A stretch of 64,000 bases of DNA from 66-474 sp035606235 (GCA_035606235.1 DATNFU010000026.1:62001-126000), one strand, 5' to 3'. Positions 16,529 to 25,387 are shown, counted from the stretch's first letter. A program made the numbers and translations. The notes: generated by a model from the sequence alone, not told the origin.

Positions 16529-18885
16529 ACGAGTCGCCCGCCGTGCCGTTGTGGCTGAAGCTGCTGGCCAACGCTTTACTGCTTTGCGCCATTGCGCTGG
16601 CCTGGTGGTGGCTGCCCGTACTGCCGGCGGCGCTCTTGAGTGCGCCATTGGCGATCGTCGCACTGCTGTGGTGGCTGGTGCGCCCGTCGGCGGCGCAAGC
16701 ACCCGCGCTTGAATCGCGGGTCGCGTCGCGCGAACCGCCGGTCGGACACACGCGCATGGCGGCACTGGAAGCCGAGCTCGCCTCATTGCGCGGGGTGCAA
16801 CGCGAACTGCTGTCGGCGAAACAAGCCGCGGAATCCGCGATGCTCGCCAAGAGCGAATTCCTGGCCACCATGAGCCACGAAATCCGCACGCCGTTGAATG
16901 GCATCCTGCCGTTGCTCGACATCGTGCTCGGCATGCCGCTGCAACCCACGCAGCGCGATTACCTCGCCACCGCGCACAAGTCCGCGCAGGAATTGCTGCG
17001 CATCGTCGACGATATTCTGGATTACTCCAAGGTCGAAGCCGGCAAGCTTGATCTTGAGAAAGTCGGTTTCAACTTGCGCGAACTGATGTCGAATGTGCAG
17101 CGGCTGCTGGACAGGCCGGCCGAAGCGAAAGGGCTGGCGTTGCGCATGGTGGTGGACGAAGACGTGCGCGCCAGCGTGCGCGGCGACCAAGTGCGGTTGC
17201 GGCAGATCCTGACCAACCTGGTCGGCAACGCGATCAAGTTCACCGAAAAGGGCGGCGTATCCGTGCGCGTCAGCCGCCGCGCCGATACCGCCACCCATCA
17301 CGAGTTGCTGTTTGCGGTGCGCGACACCGGCATCGGGCTGGCGCCGGAGGCGGCTGCGCGTCTGTTCCATCCGTTCACCCAGGCCGATGCTTCGGTGACG
17401 CGCCGCTACGGCGGCACCGGTTTGGGACTCACCATCTGCAAGAAGCTGGTCGAGTTGATGAACGGCAAGATCGGCGTGCGCTCGGAACCCGGCCGCGGCT
17501 CGGTGTTCTGGTTCTCGGTACCGTTTGAAAAAATGCCCGGCGACATCGCCGGCGCACGGCGCGAACTGGCTGGCCTGCGCACCCTGCTCGCCTGCGGCGG
17601 CAATCAATCACAGAAGCTGTTGCCAATGCTGGCCGGCTTGGGCCTCGAGGTCACGCACGTGGCGGCCGCCGCGGGTGCCCTGGTGCGGCTGCGCCAGGTC
17701 GCGCCGCTGGGTCGCACTTTCGCCTACGAGTTGCTGGTGATGGATGCGGCCAGCCTGGAAGGCGACGCCAATGCATTGCTGCGCAATGTCATACGCGACC
17801 CGAAACTGGCCGCGATCAGGGTGCTGGCGCTGGGTGGCGCCGCCGAAACCGACCCGCGCATCGGCAGCCTGCTGCGCGAACCGGACGACAACGCACTGCG
17901 CAATGCGCTGCACAACTTGTATGGCTTGCCCGAACGCGGGCGGGCACAACCACTGCTCGGCGTGCTGACACCGGAAGCGGCCACCGCGGCGGAGCGGCAA
18001 CTGAAGGGGCTGGTGCTGCTGGTCGAGGATCATCCGGTGAACCAGCAAGTCGCGCGGCGTTTGCTCGAGCGACTGGGATTGAAAGTCGAAATGGCCGGCA
18101 ATGGCGCCGAAGCGCTGGAAAAAATCCAGCGCCAACATTTCGACCTGGTACTGATGGATTGCCAGATGCCGGTGCTGGATGGCTACAGTGCAACGCGCCG
18201 GCTGCGCGAGCGCGAACTCGCCGCTTCCGTTCCGCGCCTGCCGGTGATCGCAATGACGGCGCATGCAATGGCCGGCGACCGCGAGCGTTGTCTCGAGTCC
18301 GGCATGGATGATTACCTGACCAAGCCGCTGGATCGCACCCTGCTCGCCGAAACACTGGCGCGCTGGCTGGACCTGGCCGGCACGCCGCCCGCCCCGCCGG
18401 TGCGGATCGCGGTGACGCCCGAGCCTTCGATACCGCACGTTGCGCCAGTGGCGATCGCGCCGTCGCCGTCGCTGGCTGCGCCGAATCTTGCCGCCGAGCC
18501 CATGCCGCCGGCGCGGGTGTCACCCGTGCCGGTGGCGATCGCAACCCCCAACCTGCTGGATGCCGCGACACTCGCGGATCTGGAAGAGATCATGGGCGAC
18601 GAACTGCGCAGCCTGGTGACGGCCTATCTGCAGGACGGCGATGCGCGACTGGTGGCGCTGCGTATCGCGGCCGATGCAAGCGACCCGGCCGAAATCGGCA
18701 AGCTCGCGCACTCGCTGAAATCCGCCAGCGCCAACCTCGGCGCGCAACCGCTCGCCACCGCAGCCAAGGCCGTCGAGCAGGACGCGCGCAGCGGCACGCT
18801 CGGCGAACCTTCCGCGCGCGTGGCGGTGCTGGAAAAACTCTACGCTGAAACGTCGCGCGCGCTGCGGCAGCGGTTCGGCTTGTAG
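16525..18885 (+). CDS. RpfC/BarA-like hybrid sensor histidine kinase
   Basis: A 786-residue kinase with two N-terminal transmembrane helices (about residues 10–55) and almost no periplasmic part, then a short coiled coil. HisKA carries phospho-His118 in TMSHEIRTPLNG. The ATPase domain shows VGNAIKF, DTGIGLAPE and YGGTGLGLTI. A divergent receiver lacking the acidic residues (about 355–470) and a true receiver with Asp545 (LVLMDCQMPVLDGYS) follow. A Pro/Ala linker leads to a C-terminal Hpt with His729 (KLAHSLKSASANLG). All steps of a phosphorelay are therefore in one chain. The ATGA overlap with the preceding gene makes that REC/EAL protein the natural output partner, though this is inference. 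It ends seven bases from the convergent rppH. Confidence 0.9.
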   Translation: MNESPAVPLWLKLLANALLLCAIALAWWWLPVLPAALLSAPLAIVALLWWLVRPSAAQAPALESRVASREPPVGHTRMAALEAELASLRGVQRELLSAKQAAESAMLAKSEFLATMSHEIRTPLNGILPLLDIVLGMPLQPTQRDYLATAHKSAQELLRIVDDILDYSKVEAGKLDLEKVGFNLRELMSNVQRLLDRPAEAKGLALRMVVDEDVRASVRGDQVRLRQILTNLVGNAIKFTEKGGVSVRVSRRADTATHHELLFAVRDTGIGLAPEAAARLFHPFTQADASVTRRYGGTGLGLTICKKLVELMNGKIGVRSEPGRGSVFWFSVPFEKMPGDIAGARRELAGLRTLLACGGNQSQKLLPMLAGLGLEVTHVAAAAGALVRLRQVAPLGRTFAYELLVMDAASLEGDANALLRNVIRDPKLAAIRVLALGGAAETDPRIGSLLREPDDNALRNALHNLYGLPERGRAQPLLGVLTPEAATAAERQLKGLVLLVEDHPVNQQVARRLLERLGLKVEMAGNGAEALEKIQRQHFDLVLMDCQMPVLDGYSATRRLRERELAASVPRLPVIAMTAHAMAGDRERCLESGMDDYLTKPLDRTLLAETLARWLDLAGTPPAPPVRIAVTPEPSIPHVAPVAIAPSPSLAAPNLAAEPMPPARVSPVPVAIATPNLLDAATLADLEEIMGDELRSLVTAYLQDGDARLVALRIAADASDPAEIGKLAHSLKSASANLGAQPLATAAKAVEQDARSGTLGEPSARVAVLEKLYAETSRALRQRFGL

Positions 18886-18892
18886 CGCGCGG

Positions 18893-19432
18893 CTATTGCG
18901 TCAGCCCATCTTTCGCAACCGCCGCCCGCGGCGGCGCCACGCCCAGCGTGATCCGGCAAACGCTCTCGACCAGCGGCGCGAAATGGCGCAGCGCGCGTTC
19001 GTACACCTCGCGCTTGAACGCGACCACATGTTCGGCCGGATACCAGAAATCCACCCAGCGCCAGAGGTCGAATTCCGGCGTCTCGTGCGCATCCAGCCGC
19101 AGCGCGCTGTCATCATCCAGCAGCCGCAGCAGAAACCAGACCTGCTTCTGGCCGATGCACAGCGGATGTTCGTCGCGGCGCAAGTACCGGTGCGGCAGGC
19201 GATAGCGCAGCCAGCCGTGCGTGCTGCCGAGCACCTGCACCTGATCCGCGCGCAGGCCGGTTTCCTCGCCGAGTTCCCGATACATGGCCTCGTCGGGGGT
19301 CTCGTCGGTGTTCATGCCGCCTTGCGGAAATTGCCAGCCGTCACGGCGCACGCGGCGTGCCCAGAACACCTCGCCGCGCGGGTTCAGCAGCACGATGCCC
19401 ACATTCGGGCGATAGCCATCGAAATCGATCAT
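18893..19432 (-). CDS. rppH: RNA pyrophosphohydrolase
   Basis: RppH removes pyrophosphate from 5'-triphosphorylated mRNA and so starts decay by RNase E. The 179-residue protein opens with the signature MIDFDGYRPNVGIVLLN. It carries FWARRVRRDGWQFPQGGMN and the Nudix box GGMNTDETPDEAMYRELGEE. The later FKREVYERALRHFAPLV helix is typical. The frame is open a further 49 codons upstream, but the family start is the ATG at 19432. The tRNA-Met promoter and gene lie divergently upstream. Confidence 0.94.
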   Translation of the reverse strand: MIDFDGYRPNVGIVLLNPRGEVFWARRVRRDGWQFPQGGMNTDETPDEAMYRELGEETGLRADQVQVLGSTHGWLRYRLPHRYLRRDEHPLCIGQKQVWFLLRLLDDDSALRLDAHETPEFDLWRWVDFWYPAEHVVAFKREVYERALRHFAPLVESVCRITLGVAPPRAAVAKDGLTQ

Positions 19433-19572
19433 GACGGGATTCAAGCATGGGGCATGAAGCAACGGCAAGCGCGCGCGTGCCGCGGTTGCGTCATGGGGGC
19501 CGGAAGCGGTGAAAAAACTGCCCGCCAACTCGGGCTTGCGCGTCGCCAACAGCGGGCCCTGCGGAGGCCAGC

Positions 19573-19600
19573 TTGACACTCCTCCGTCGCGAGCTAGACT
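19573..19600 (+). promoter_or_regulatory. sigma-70 promoter of tRNA-Met
   Basis: TTGACA (19573–19578) and TAGACT (19595–19600) are separated by 16 bp. The expected transcription start is near 19607, about 15 bp before the mature tRNA. The -35 is a perfect consensus. Confidence 0.75.
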
Positions 19601-19622
19601 TTCCGGTTCTTTGCGGCAACAT

Positions 19623-19696
19623 GGCTAGGTAGCTCAGCCGGTCAGAGCGCGGCACTCATAATGCTGAGGTCGGCGGTTCGATCCCGCCCCTAGCCA
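19623..19696 (+). tRNA. tRNA-Met (CAT), elongator type
   Basis: A 74-nt cloverleaf. The acceptor stem GGCTAGG pairs with CCTAGCC, with an A discriminator. The D arm is GCTC/GAGC, the anticodon stem CGGCA/TGCTG closes the loop CTCATAA, and the T stem GGCGG/CCGCC closes TTCGATC. The sequence resembles the elongator methionine tRNA of xanthomonads rather than initiator tRNA (the first base pair is G–C). The bases after the discriminator are CAC, so the CCA end appears not to be encoded. Confidence 0.95.
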
Positions 19697-20058
19697 CACC
19701 TCACGCGCATCCAGAGCGCGTGAAAAGCGGCCAACCATGGCTGCATTTATCGGGCGAATGCCCCGGGAACCCCGCGGGCGGCGCAACCGCAACCGCGCAC
19801 GCGTGTCGCGCACTGCTCGCGCAAAGTCCTCCCGGCCCTGTTTGCGACCGGGCGGCGCTGCCTTGCAAAAAGGCGCGATTCGGGGCATCTACCGCAACGA
19901 CACCACAAAATGGCATGCTATGTAGCCGTGCATCGCCGGATCGCGATGCGCTGGTCGGTAAGAAAAACTTTACACGCCACTGACGAAGCTTCACGCGCGA
20001 GGCGTTAGCTTCGCCAGACCGTTGTTCCGACGGATCGGATAGCTGGAGAAGGGAATCC
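19697..20058. other. non-coding gap between tRNA-Met and the sigma-54 regulator
   Basis: Apart from the hairpin at its left end I see no gene. The right third is less GC-rich, with TAAGAAAAACTTTACA near 19963 and several short palindromes (for example CATCGC…GCGATG), and probably contains the promoter of the regulator at 20059. No good -35/-10 pair or sigma-54 box was found. Confidence 0.4.
19701..19723 (+). terminator. hairpin just downstream of tRNA-Met
   Basis: TCACGCGC pairs perfectly with GCGCGTGA around a 7-base loop, starting four bases after the tRNA. No T-run follows, so it may be a processing or 3'-end-protecting hairpin rather than a true intrinsic terminator. Confidence 0.4.
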
Positions 20059-21450
20059 ATGAATGTCTGCACAGGGAGCGTGCTGCTGGTCGATGACAAC
20101 GACGCCTTCAGCTCGGCGGTGGTGGAAGTCGCGAGATTGGCGCACTGCAAGATCACCGCGACCGACAATCTGGAATCGGCGCGCAAGCTGGTCACCGAGA
20201 AAGCCTACGATCTGCTGCTGATCGATCTCGCGTTGCCCGATGGCAACGGTCTGGATCTGGTGCAGGATATCGACCTCGCAAGCCAGGGTCGCATCGCGAT
20301 CGTCACCGGCAATCCCAGCATCGAAACCGCGGTGCGCGCGGTGAAGTCGCCGGCCTTCGAATACCTCATCAAGCCGGTTTCCATGGATACGCTGACGCGT
20401 CTGATGGACGACGCGCAGCAGCGCGCGCACTCACGGCAGGCTTCCGCGGTGAAGCAGTTCGGCGGCATGATCGGCCAGACTGAATGCATGCAGTCGCTGT
20501 TCGAGAAGATTCGCCGGGTCGCTTCACTGGATGTCAGCGTGCTGGTGCACGGCGAAAGCGGCACCGGCAAGGAACTGGTGGCACGCGCGCTGCACGAACT
20601 CTCCGGGCGCGCGGGCAGATTCGTCGCGGTGAACTGCGGCGCGATCGCGCCGGAACTGCTGAGCAGCCAATTGTTCGGCCACGAGCGCGGATCATTCACC
20701 GGCGCCATGCAGTCGCACGCCGGCTATTTCGAGCAGGCCCAGGGCGGCACGCTGTTCCTCGACGAGATCACCGAAATGCCGCCGGCGCTGCAGGTATATC
20801 TGCTGCGCGTGATCGAGACGCGCACGCTGACCCGGGTGGGCGGTTCGCGCGAATTACCGATCGATGTGCGGGTGATTGCCGCTTCCAATCGTGATCCGCA
20901 GCGTGCCGTGGCCAGCGGCGCGCTGCGTTCGGATCTGTATTTCCGTTTGCTCGAGTTTCCGCTGCAGGTGCCGCCACTGCGCGAGCGTCGCGAGGACATC
21001 CCGTTGCTGGCGCGACATTTTCTCGATCGGCTCAACGAACGCTACGGCACCGCCAAGACCTTCAGTCCCGATGCGCTGCGAAAGCTGAGCGAGCGCGCGT
21101 GGCCCGGCAATGTGCGCGAACTGCGCCACGCGGTGCAGCGTCACTACATCATGGCCGGTGAGGGCGGCGAGATCAGCGTGCAGCCAGAGCCGGAACAGCC
21201 GCTGCGCGCGCTCGGCAGCAGCGATGGCGCGATCCGCTTCACGGTCGGCATGACCTTCGACGATGTCGAGCGCGAGATGCTGCTGAAGACCCTGGCGCAT
21301 TTCAACAACAACAAGCGCCAGGCCGCGCGCGCGCTAGGCATCACCGCCAAGACCATCTACAACCGATTGCTGCGCTACCGCTCGCAGGAACTGATCGGCG
21401 ACGAGTTGCTGGGCGATCCCATCGAGGAAAACGAACGGCTGGCCGAATGA
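20059..21450 (+). CDS. NtrC-family sigma-54-dependent response regulator (orphan)
   Basis: A 463-residue activator of RpoN promoters. The receiver domain has the acidic pair in VLLVDDND and phospho-acceptor Asp56 (LLLIDLALPDGNG). The AAA+ domain has Walker A GESGTGKE at 165–172, LFGHERGSFTGA at about 205–216, Walker B GGTLFLDEI and the sensor region ASNRDP/LRSDLYFRL. A C-terminal Fis-type helix-turn-helix is present (NNKRQAARALGITAKTIYNRL). The sigma-54 contact loop reads GSFTGA instead of the usual GAFTGA. No kinase gene adjoins it. Several sigma-54 promoters occur elsewhere in the window; a link to this protein is only inferred. A GGAG-like Shine-Dalgarno precedes the ATG. Confidence 0.93.
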   Translation: MNVCTGSVLLVDDNDAFSSAVVEVARLAHCKITATDNLESARKLVTEKAYDLLLIDLALPDGNGLDLVQDIDLASQGRIAIVTGNPSIETAVRAVKSPAFEYLIKPVSMDTLTRLMDDAQQRAHSRQASAVKQFGGMIGQTECMQSLFEKIRRVASLDVSVLVHGESGTGKELVARALHELSGRAGRFVAVNCGAIAPELLSSQLFGHERGSFTGAMQSHAGYFEQAQGGTLFLDEITEMPPALQVYLLRVIETRTLTRVGGSRELPIDVRVIAASNRDPQRAVASGALRSDLYFRLLEFPLQVPPLRERREDIPLLARHFLDRLNERYGTAKTFSPDALRKLSERAWPGNVRELRHAVQRHYIMAGEGGEISVQPEPEQPLRALGSSDGAIRFTVGMTFDDVEREMLLKTLAHFNNNKRQAARALGITAKTIYNRLLRYRSQELIGDELLGDPIEENERLAE

Positions 21451-21461
21451 ACAATCGCAAA

Positions 21462-21485
21462 GCTGCTGCGGATCAGCGCAGCAAC
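21462..21485. terminator. hairpin between convergent genes
   Basis: GCTGCTGCG (21462–21470) pairs with CGCAGCAAC (21477–21485) with one mismatch, between the ends of the sigma-54 regulator and the small minus-strand gene. T-runs are weak on both sides. Confidence 0.35.
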
Positions 21486-21775
21486 TAAAAGCGCTCCACG
21501 AACTCCACTGCGACACCCAGTTCGCGCGCGAGCCGCTGCACCTCGCCGCGCGCGCTGTCGGCCGCTTGCGCGTCCAGCGCATGGATTTCGACATCGTGGA
21601 AATCGGAGCCGGCGGTTTCCGCACGCAAGCCGGCGGAACTGGAATCTTCATCCATGTGCGGAACCGTGTCGGCGACTTCCTCGACGCGGTCCACGTCATC
21701 GAATCCGCGCGCCAATGCCAGCAATGTGCCGACCCGTTCGATCTCGCCGTTCAACCGGAATCGCAAGGTGCGCAT
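21485..21775 (-). CDS. conserved small protein of unknown function
   Basis: A 96-residue, acidic, soluble protein that I cannot assign to a named family. It begins MRTLRFRLNGEIERVGTLLALA, has a Ser/Asp-rich middle and ends in a predicted beta-alpha-beta unit (DFHDVEIHALDAQ, RLARELGVAVEFVERF), suggesting a small ferredoxin-like or ACT-like fold. The ATG at 21775 has a GGGAG Shine-Dalgarno six bases upstream, which favours it over the in-frame ATG at 21787. It is convergent with the sigma-54 regulator and divergent from the glycosyltransferase/debranching pair, so it may belong to the same stress or carbohydrate locus. Confidence 0.65.
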   Translation of the reverse strand: MRTLRFRLNGEIERVGTLLALARGFDDVDRVEEVADTVPHMDEDSSSAGLRAETAGSDFHDVEIHALDAQAADSARGEVQRLARELGVAVEFVERF

Positions 21776-22082
21776 GTTCACTCCCATCGCTGCAGACAAG
21801 CCGGACGCATCACGATCCGTGCCAGTGCTGACCACGCGCAGACAAAGCCGCCGCGCGTCCTTCTCTGGTGTGCTTTGTGCTCCAAAGCTTGCAGGACCAC
21901 AGCGAAACACGGCGCATGACCAAAGCAACCCGCAGCGGCGCGACTTGCGCAATCGGCGGCCCGGCGCCGCGCCCGCGGCAATGGCGCCCCGGTGCCGAAC
22001 GGCACTTTCACTGCCGGCTCGCCGCGTGGCGGCGCCGAATTTTTTGCGCGCGCACAGAAAACTTTTGCCGCGGGCGACGCTT
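21776..22082. other. intergenic region between the small minus-strand gene and the GT4 gene
   Basis: About 300 bp without a supportable gene. Near 22045–22070 is an AT-richer stretch (AATTTTTTGCG, then AGAAAACTTTTGCC) that may hold the promoter of the downstream glycosyltransferase operon. No consensus promoter pair is convincing. Confidence 0.35.
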
Positions 22083-23240
22083 GTGAACTCACAACAACGC
22101 TCGTTTGAAGGAAGCGGCGGATGGCCGGCCTCCCACGCGGGGACGCGGCTCAGCCCGGCCCGCGATTGCCTGGTGATTGCGCAAGTCGCGCCACTGGCGG
22201 AGTCGGTGCCGCCGAAACAATACGGCGGCACCGAGCGGGTGGTCGCCTATCTGTCCGAGGCACTGGTAGCCGCGGGACACGAGGTTGTCTTGTTTGCCTC
22301 GGGTGATTCGAGTGCACGTGTGAAGTTGCATGCATGCTGCCCGCGCGCCTTGCGCGGCCAGCGCGATGTCTGCGACCCACAGTTGTGGTCGGCCTTGCAG
22401 TTCCAGGCGTTGCTTGATCATGCCGCATCGTTCGACGTCATCCATTTTCACAACGGCTATCTGCACTTTCCGTTGCGCGAACATCTGCCGCCGCATCTCA
22501 CCACCCTGCATGGCCGGCTGGATTTCGATCCACCGCAGTTTTACGGGCGCTACCCGCGCGCACCGCTGGTTTCGATTTCGGCGGCACAACGCAAACCGTG
22601 GCCACATGCGGCGTGGTTGCGCACCATCCACCACGGCCTGCCGCGCGGGCTCCTGCATGCCGGGCCTGGTGACGGCGGTTATCTCGCTTTTGTTGGCCGC
22701 ATTTCGCCGGAAAAGCGCGTCGACCGCGCCATCGAAATTGCGCGTCGCGCGGGGCTGCCGCTGAAAATCGCGGCGAAGATAGATCAGGCAGATGCGGCGT
22801 ACGTCGAACAGTCGGTGCGCCCGTTGCTGTGCCCACCCGGCGTCGAATTTCTGGGCGAGGCCGACGAGCGGCAGAAGCAGGAGCTGCTGGCCCATGCCGC
22901 GGCGCTGCTGTTCCCGATCGACTGGCCCGAGCCGTTCGGGTTGGTGATGATCGAAGCGCTGGCCTGCGGCACGCCGGTGATCGCCTTCGCACACGGGTCG
23001 GTGCCGGAAATCGTGGAGCACGGGCGCTGCGGCTTCCTGGTGGATTCGGTGGAGGCCGCGGTGGCCGCGGTGCGGCGCGTGCGCGAAATCGACCGTGGCG
23101 AGTGCCGGCGCGTATTCGAACAGCGCTTCACCGCCGAGCGCATGGCGGCCGATTATGTCGCGGCCTACCGAGAGGTTCTGGCCGAGCGCGCGCCGCTCCG
23201 CGCGCAGCTGGCTACCGCGTGGGAGGCGAACCCGTCGTGA
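22083..23240 (+). CDS. GT4-family glycosyltransferase
   Basis: A retaining GT-B glycosyltransferase of 385 residues from this start. The family N-terminus IAQVAPLAESVPPKQYGGTE binds the acceptor side, followed by FDVIHFHNGYLH. The donor site shows AFVGRISPEKRVDRAIEIA and the EX7E-type segment PEPFGLVMIEALACGTPVIAF. The start is uncertain. GTG 22083 is given; GTG 22173 would put the protein at the exact family start. An ATG at 22121 with an excellent GAAGGAAG Shine-Dalgarno is out of frame. Its stop overlaps the debranching-enzyme start (GTGA). This pairing suggests alpha-glucan or stress-polysaccharide metabolism, but the sugar donor is unknown. Confidence 0.88.
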   Translation: MNSQQRSFEGSGGWPASHAGTRLSPARDCLVIAQVAPLAESVPPKQYGGTERVVAYLSEALVAAGHEVVLFASGDSSARVKLHACCPRALRGQRDVCDPQLWSALQFQALLDHAASFDVIHFHNGYLHFPLREHLPPHLTTLHGRLDFDPPQFYGRYPRAPLVSISAAQRKPWPHAAWLRTIHHGLPRGLLHAGPGDGGYLAFVGRISPEKRVDRAIEIARRAGLPLKIAAKIDQADAAYVEQSVRPLLCPPGVEFLGEADERQKQELLAHAAALLFPIDWPEPFGLVMIEALACGTPVIAFAHGSVPEIVEHGRCGFLVDSVEAAVAAVRRVREIDRGECRRVFEQRFTAERMAADYVAAYREVLAERAPLRAQLATAWEANPS

Positions 23241-25387
23241 ACGCCGCCGCCCAGCGGTCGCCGGATCCGTATCACATCGCCTCGCATTCCGCGCACGCGG
23301 ATGCCGACGCGGCGGCGTACACGCTCAATCATGCCGACACGTTCGCCGTGCTGGACCGCTGGGGCGACGCGCCCGCAAGCGACGAGGCCGCGTTCGGCAT
23401 TTATCACCGCGACACCCGCTATCTGTCGCGTCTGCAGGCGCACCTCAATGGCGTGCGCCCGGTGTTGCTCACATCGACCGTGGCCGACGACAACCTCACC
23501 CTGGTTGTGGACCTTACCAACGAGGAATCGCGGGAGCTGCCAAAAGACGTGTTGCACCTGCGCAAGCGCGCGGCTATCCATTCGGGGCGTTGCGAAATCA
23601 GCTACGAAATCAGCAATCACGACATCGAGGCGCACGAAGTCCAGTTGACGATCGGCACGGACGCGGATTTCCGCGACATTTTCGAAGTGCGCGGCATGCG
23701 CCGCTCGCATCACGCGCCCACGCGCAAGCGTGAATCCGGCGAAGACTGCGTGCGTTTCGATTACACCGGCCTCGACCACGTGCGCCGCACCACCACCTTG
23801 CGCTGGTCGGCCATGCCCGACCGCCGCGACAAGGATTCGGTGAGTTTTTGCCGGCAGCTGGCGCCCAACGCGCACGCGACCATCACCGCGACCTTGCTGT
23901 GCGTCGAGCACGGCTTTGATCAGGGCGTGCAGGCGCGCGAGCGCCACGCACCCGATCACCTGGCCTACTGGCACGACCTGTTGCCGAAGATCGAAACCAC
24001 CTGCCGGCCTCTGCAATTGTGGCTGCGGCGCAGCGCCGCCGATCTTTCCTCACTGATTGCGGAAACCGCCTGCGGCCCGTACCCGCACGCCGGCGTACCC
24101 TGGTACAACACCGCGTTCGGGCGCGACGGCATCATCACGGCGCTGCAGTTGTTGTGGGCGCTGCCGGAATTGTCGCGCGGCGTGCTGCGTTTTCTGGCTT
24201 CACGGCAGGCCACCCACGATGACGCCGCGCACGACGCCGAACCCGGCAAGATCGTGCACGAAACGCGCGTGTGCGAAATGGCGCGGCTGGGCGAAGTGCC
24301 GTTCGGCTGCTATTACGGGTCGGTGGATTCGACACCGTTGTTCGTGGTGCTTGCCGGCGAGTATCTGCATCAGACCGGCGACATCGAACTGATCCGCGAG
24401 TTGCGCCCGGCGCTGGAGGCGGCGCTGGCATGGATCGACGACTATGGCGATTCCAATCACGACGGCTTCGTGGATTACGCAACGCACGCCGCCAATGGTC
24501 TCGCCAACCAGGGCTGGAAGGACTCGCGCGATTCGATTTCGCACCGGGACGGCAGCCTTGCGCAATCTCCGATCGCGCTATGCGAAGTGCAGGCTTATGT
24601 GTTCGCGGCGTGGAGCAGCGCCGATTTCATGCTGCGCGTGCTCGGCGACGGCGAACGCGCCAAACAATTCCGCAGCAAGGCGCGTGCGCTCAAGGCTCGC
24701 TTCAACGAGGCATTCTGGATAGACGCGCTGGACAGTTTCGCCCTGGCCATCGACGGCTCCCGCAAACCCTGCGAGGTGCTGGCGTCGAATGCGGGTCAAT
24801 GTCTGTGGACCGGCATCGTCGAGCGCGACAAGGCCGCGCGGCTGGCGCGCACACTGCTGGATCCGCGCATGTTCTGCGGTTGGGGCATCCGCACGCTGGC
24901 CATGGGCGAGGCCCGCTACAACCCGCTCTCCTATCACAACGGCTCGGTGTGGCCGCACGACAACGCGCTGATCGCACGCGGACTCAGCCGCTACGGGCAT
25001 GTCGATGCGGCGGTGCAGGTGTTCATCGCATTCTGCGAAGCGGCCACGCTGCTGCCGCTGCATCGGCTGCCGGAGCTGTACTGCGGGTTCGAGAAAACCA
25101 GTTGCCTCGGTCCCGTGCCGTACCCGGTGGCGTGTTCACCGCAGGCATGGGCGGTCGGCAGCGTCTATATGCTGCTCGCCGCATTGCTTGGGCTGGATAT
25201 CGACGCCACCCGGCGCACGCTGGTGTTCCGCTCGTCGCAATTGCCACCCGACGTCAAGTGGTTGCGCATCAGCAACTGGCGTCTCGGCGGCGGTTTGTGC
25301 GATCTGGAGTTCCGCCGGCACGGTGACGACATCGCCTTGCACGTTGCCGAAAAGCCGAAAGGCTGGACGGTGATGACGATCAGGTGA
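23237..25387 (+). CDS. amylo-alpha-1,6-glucosidase (glycogen-debranching-like)
   Basis: A 716-residue enzyme predicted to hydrolyse alpha-1,6 branches of glycogen-like glucans. An N-terminal beta-sandwich (FGIYHRDTRYLSRLQ, DNLTLVVDLTNEESREL) is followed by an (alpha/alpha)6 catalytic barrel with PWYNTAFGRDGIITALQLLWA, ANQGWKDSRDSISH, PLSYHNGSVWPHDNALIARGL and a C-terminal LPELYCGFEKT. Length is normal for the bacterial family. The GTG start overlaps the upstream glycosyltransferase stop by GTGA. No glycogen synthase or branching enzyme is adjacent, although a small protein often annotated as branching-related lies at 41078–41416. Confidence 0.9.
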   Translation: MNAAAQRSPDPYHIASHSAHADADAAAYTLNHADTFAVLDRWGDAPASDEAAFGIYHRDTRYLSRLQAHLNGVRPVLLTSTVADDNLTLVVDLTNEESRELPKDVLHLRKRAAIHSGRCEISYEISNHDIEAHEVQLTIGTDADFRDIFEVRGMRRSHHAPTRKRESGEDCVRFDYTGLDHVRRTTTLRWSAMPDRRDKDSVSFCRQLAPNAHATITATLLCVEHGFDQGVQARERHAPDHLAYWHDLLPKIETTCRPLQLWLRRSAADLSSLIAETACGPYPHAGVPWYNTAFGRDGIITALQLLWALPELSRGVLRFLASRQATHDDAAHDAEPGKIVHETRVCEMARLGEVPFGCYYGSVDSTPLFVVLAGEYLHQTGDIELIRELRPALEAALAWIDDYGDSNHDGFVDYATHAANGLANQGWKDSRDSISHRDGSLAQSPIALCEVQAYVFAAWSSADFMLRVLGDGERAKQFRSKARALKARFNEAFWIDALDSFALAIDGSRKPCEVLASNAGQCLWTGIVERDKAARLARTLLDPRMFCGWGIRTLAMGEARYNPLSYHNGSVWPHDNALIARGLSRYGHVDAAVQVFIAFCEAATLLPLHRLPELYCGFEKTSCLGPVPYPVACSPQAWAVGSVYMLLAALLGLDIDATRRTLVFRSSQLPPDVKWLRISNWRLGGGLCDLEFRRHGDDIALHVAEKPKGWTVMTIR

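Noticed and set aside
19623..19696. tRNA-Met as an attachment site for an island covering 20–53 kb
   Set aside because: No integrase gene and no second copy of the tRNA 3' end was found on the right side. The accessory content alone does not prove site-specific integration.
21836..21851. TGGTGTGCTTTGTGCT as a sigma-54 promoter for the GT4/debranching pair
   Set aside because: GG-N10-GC is present but four other consensus bases are wrong.
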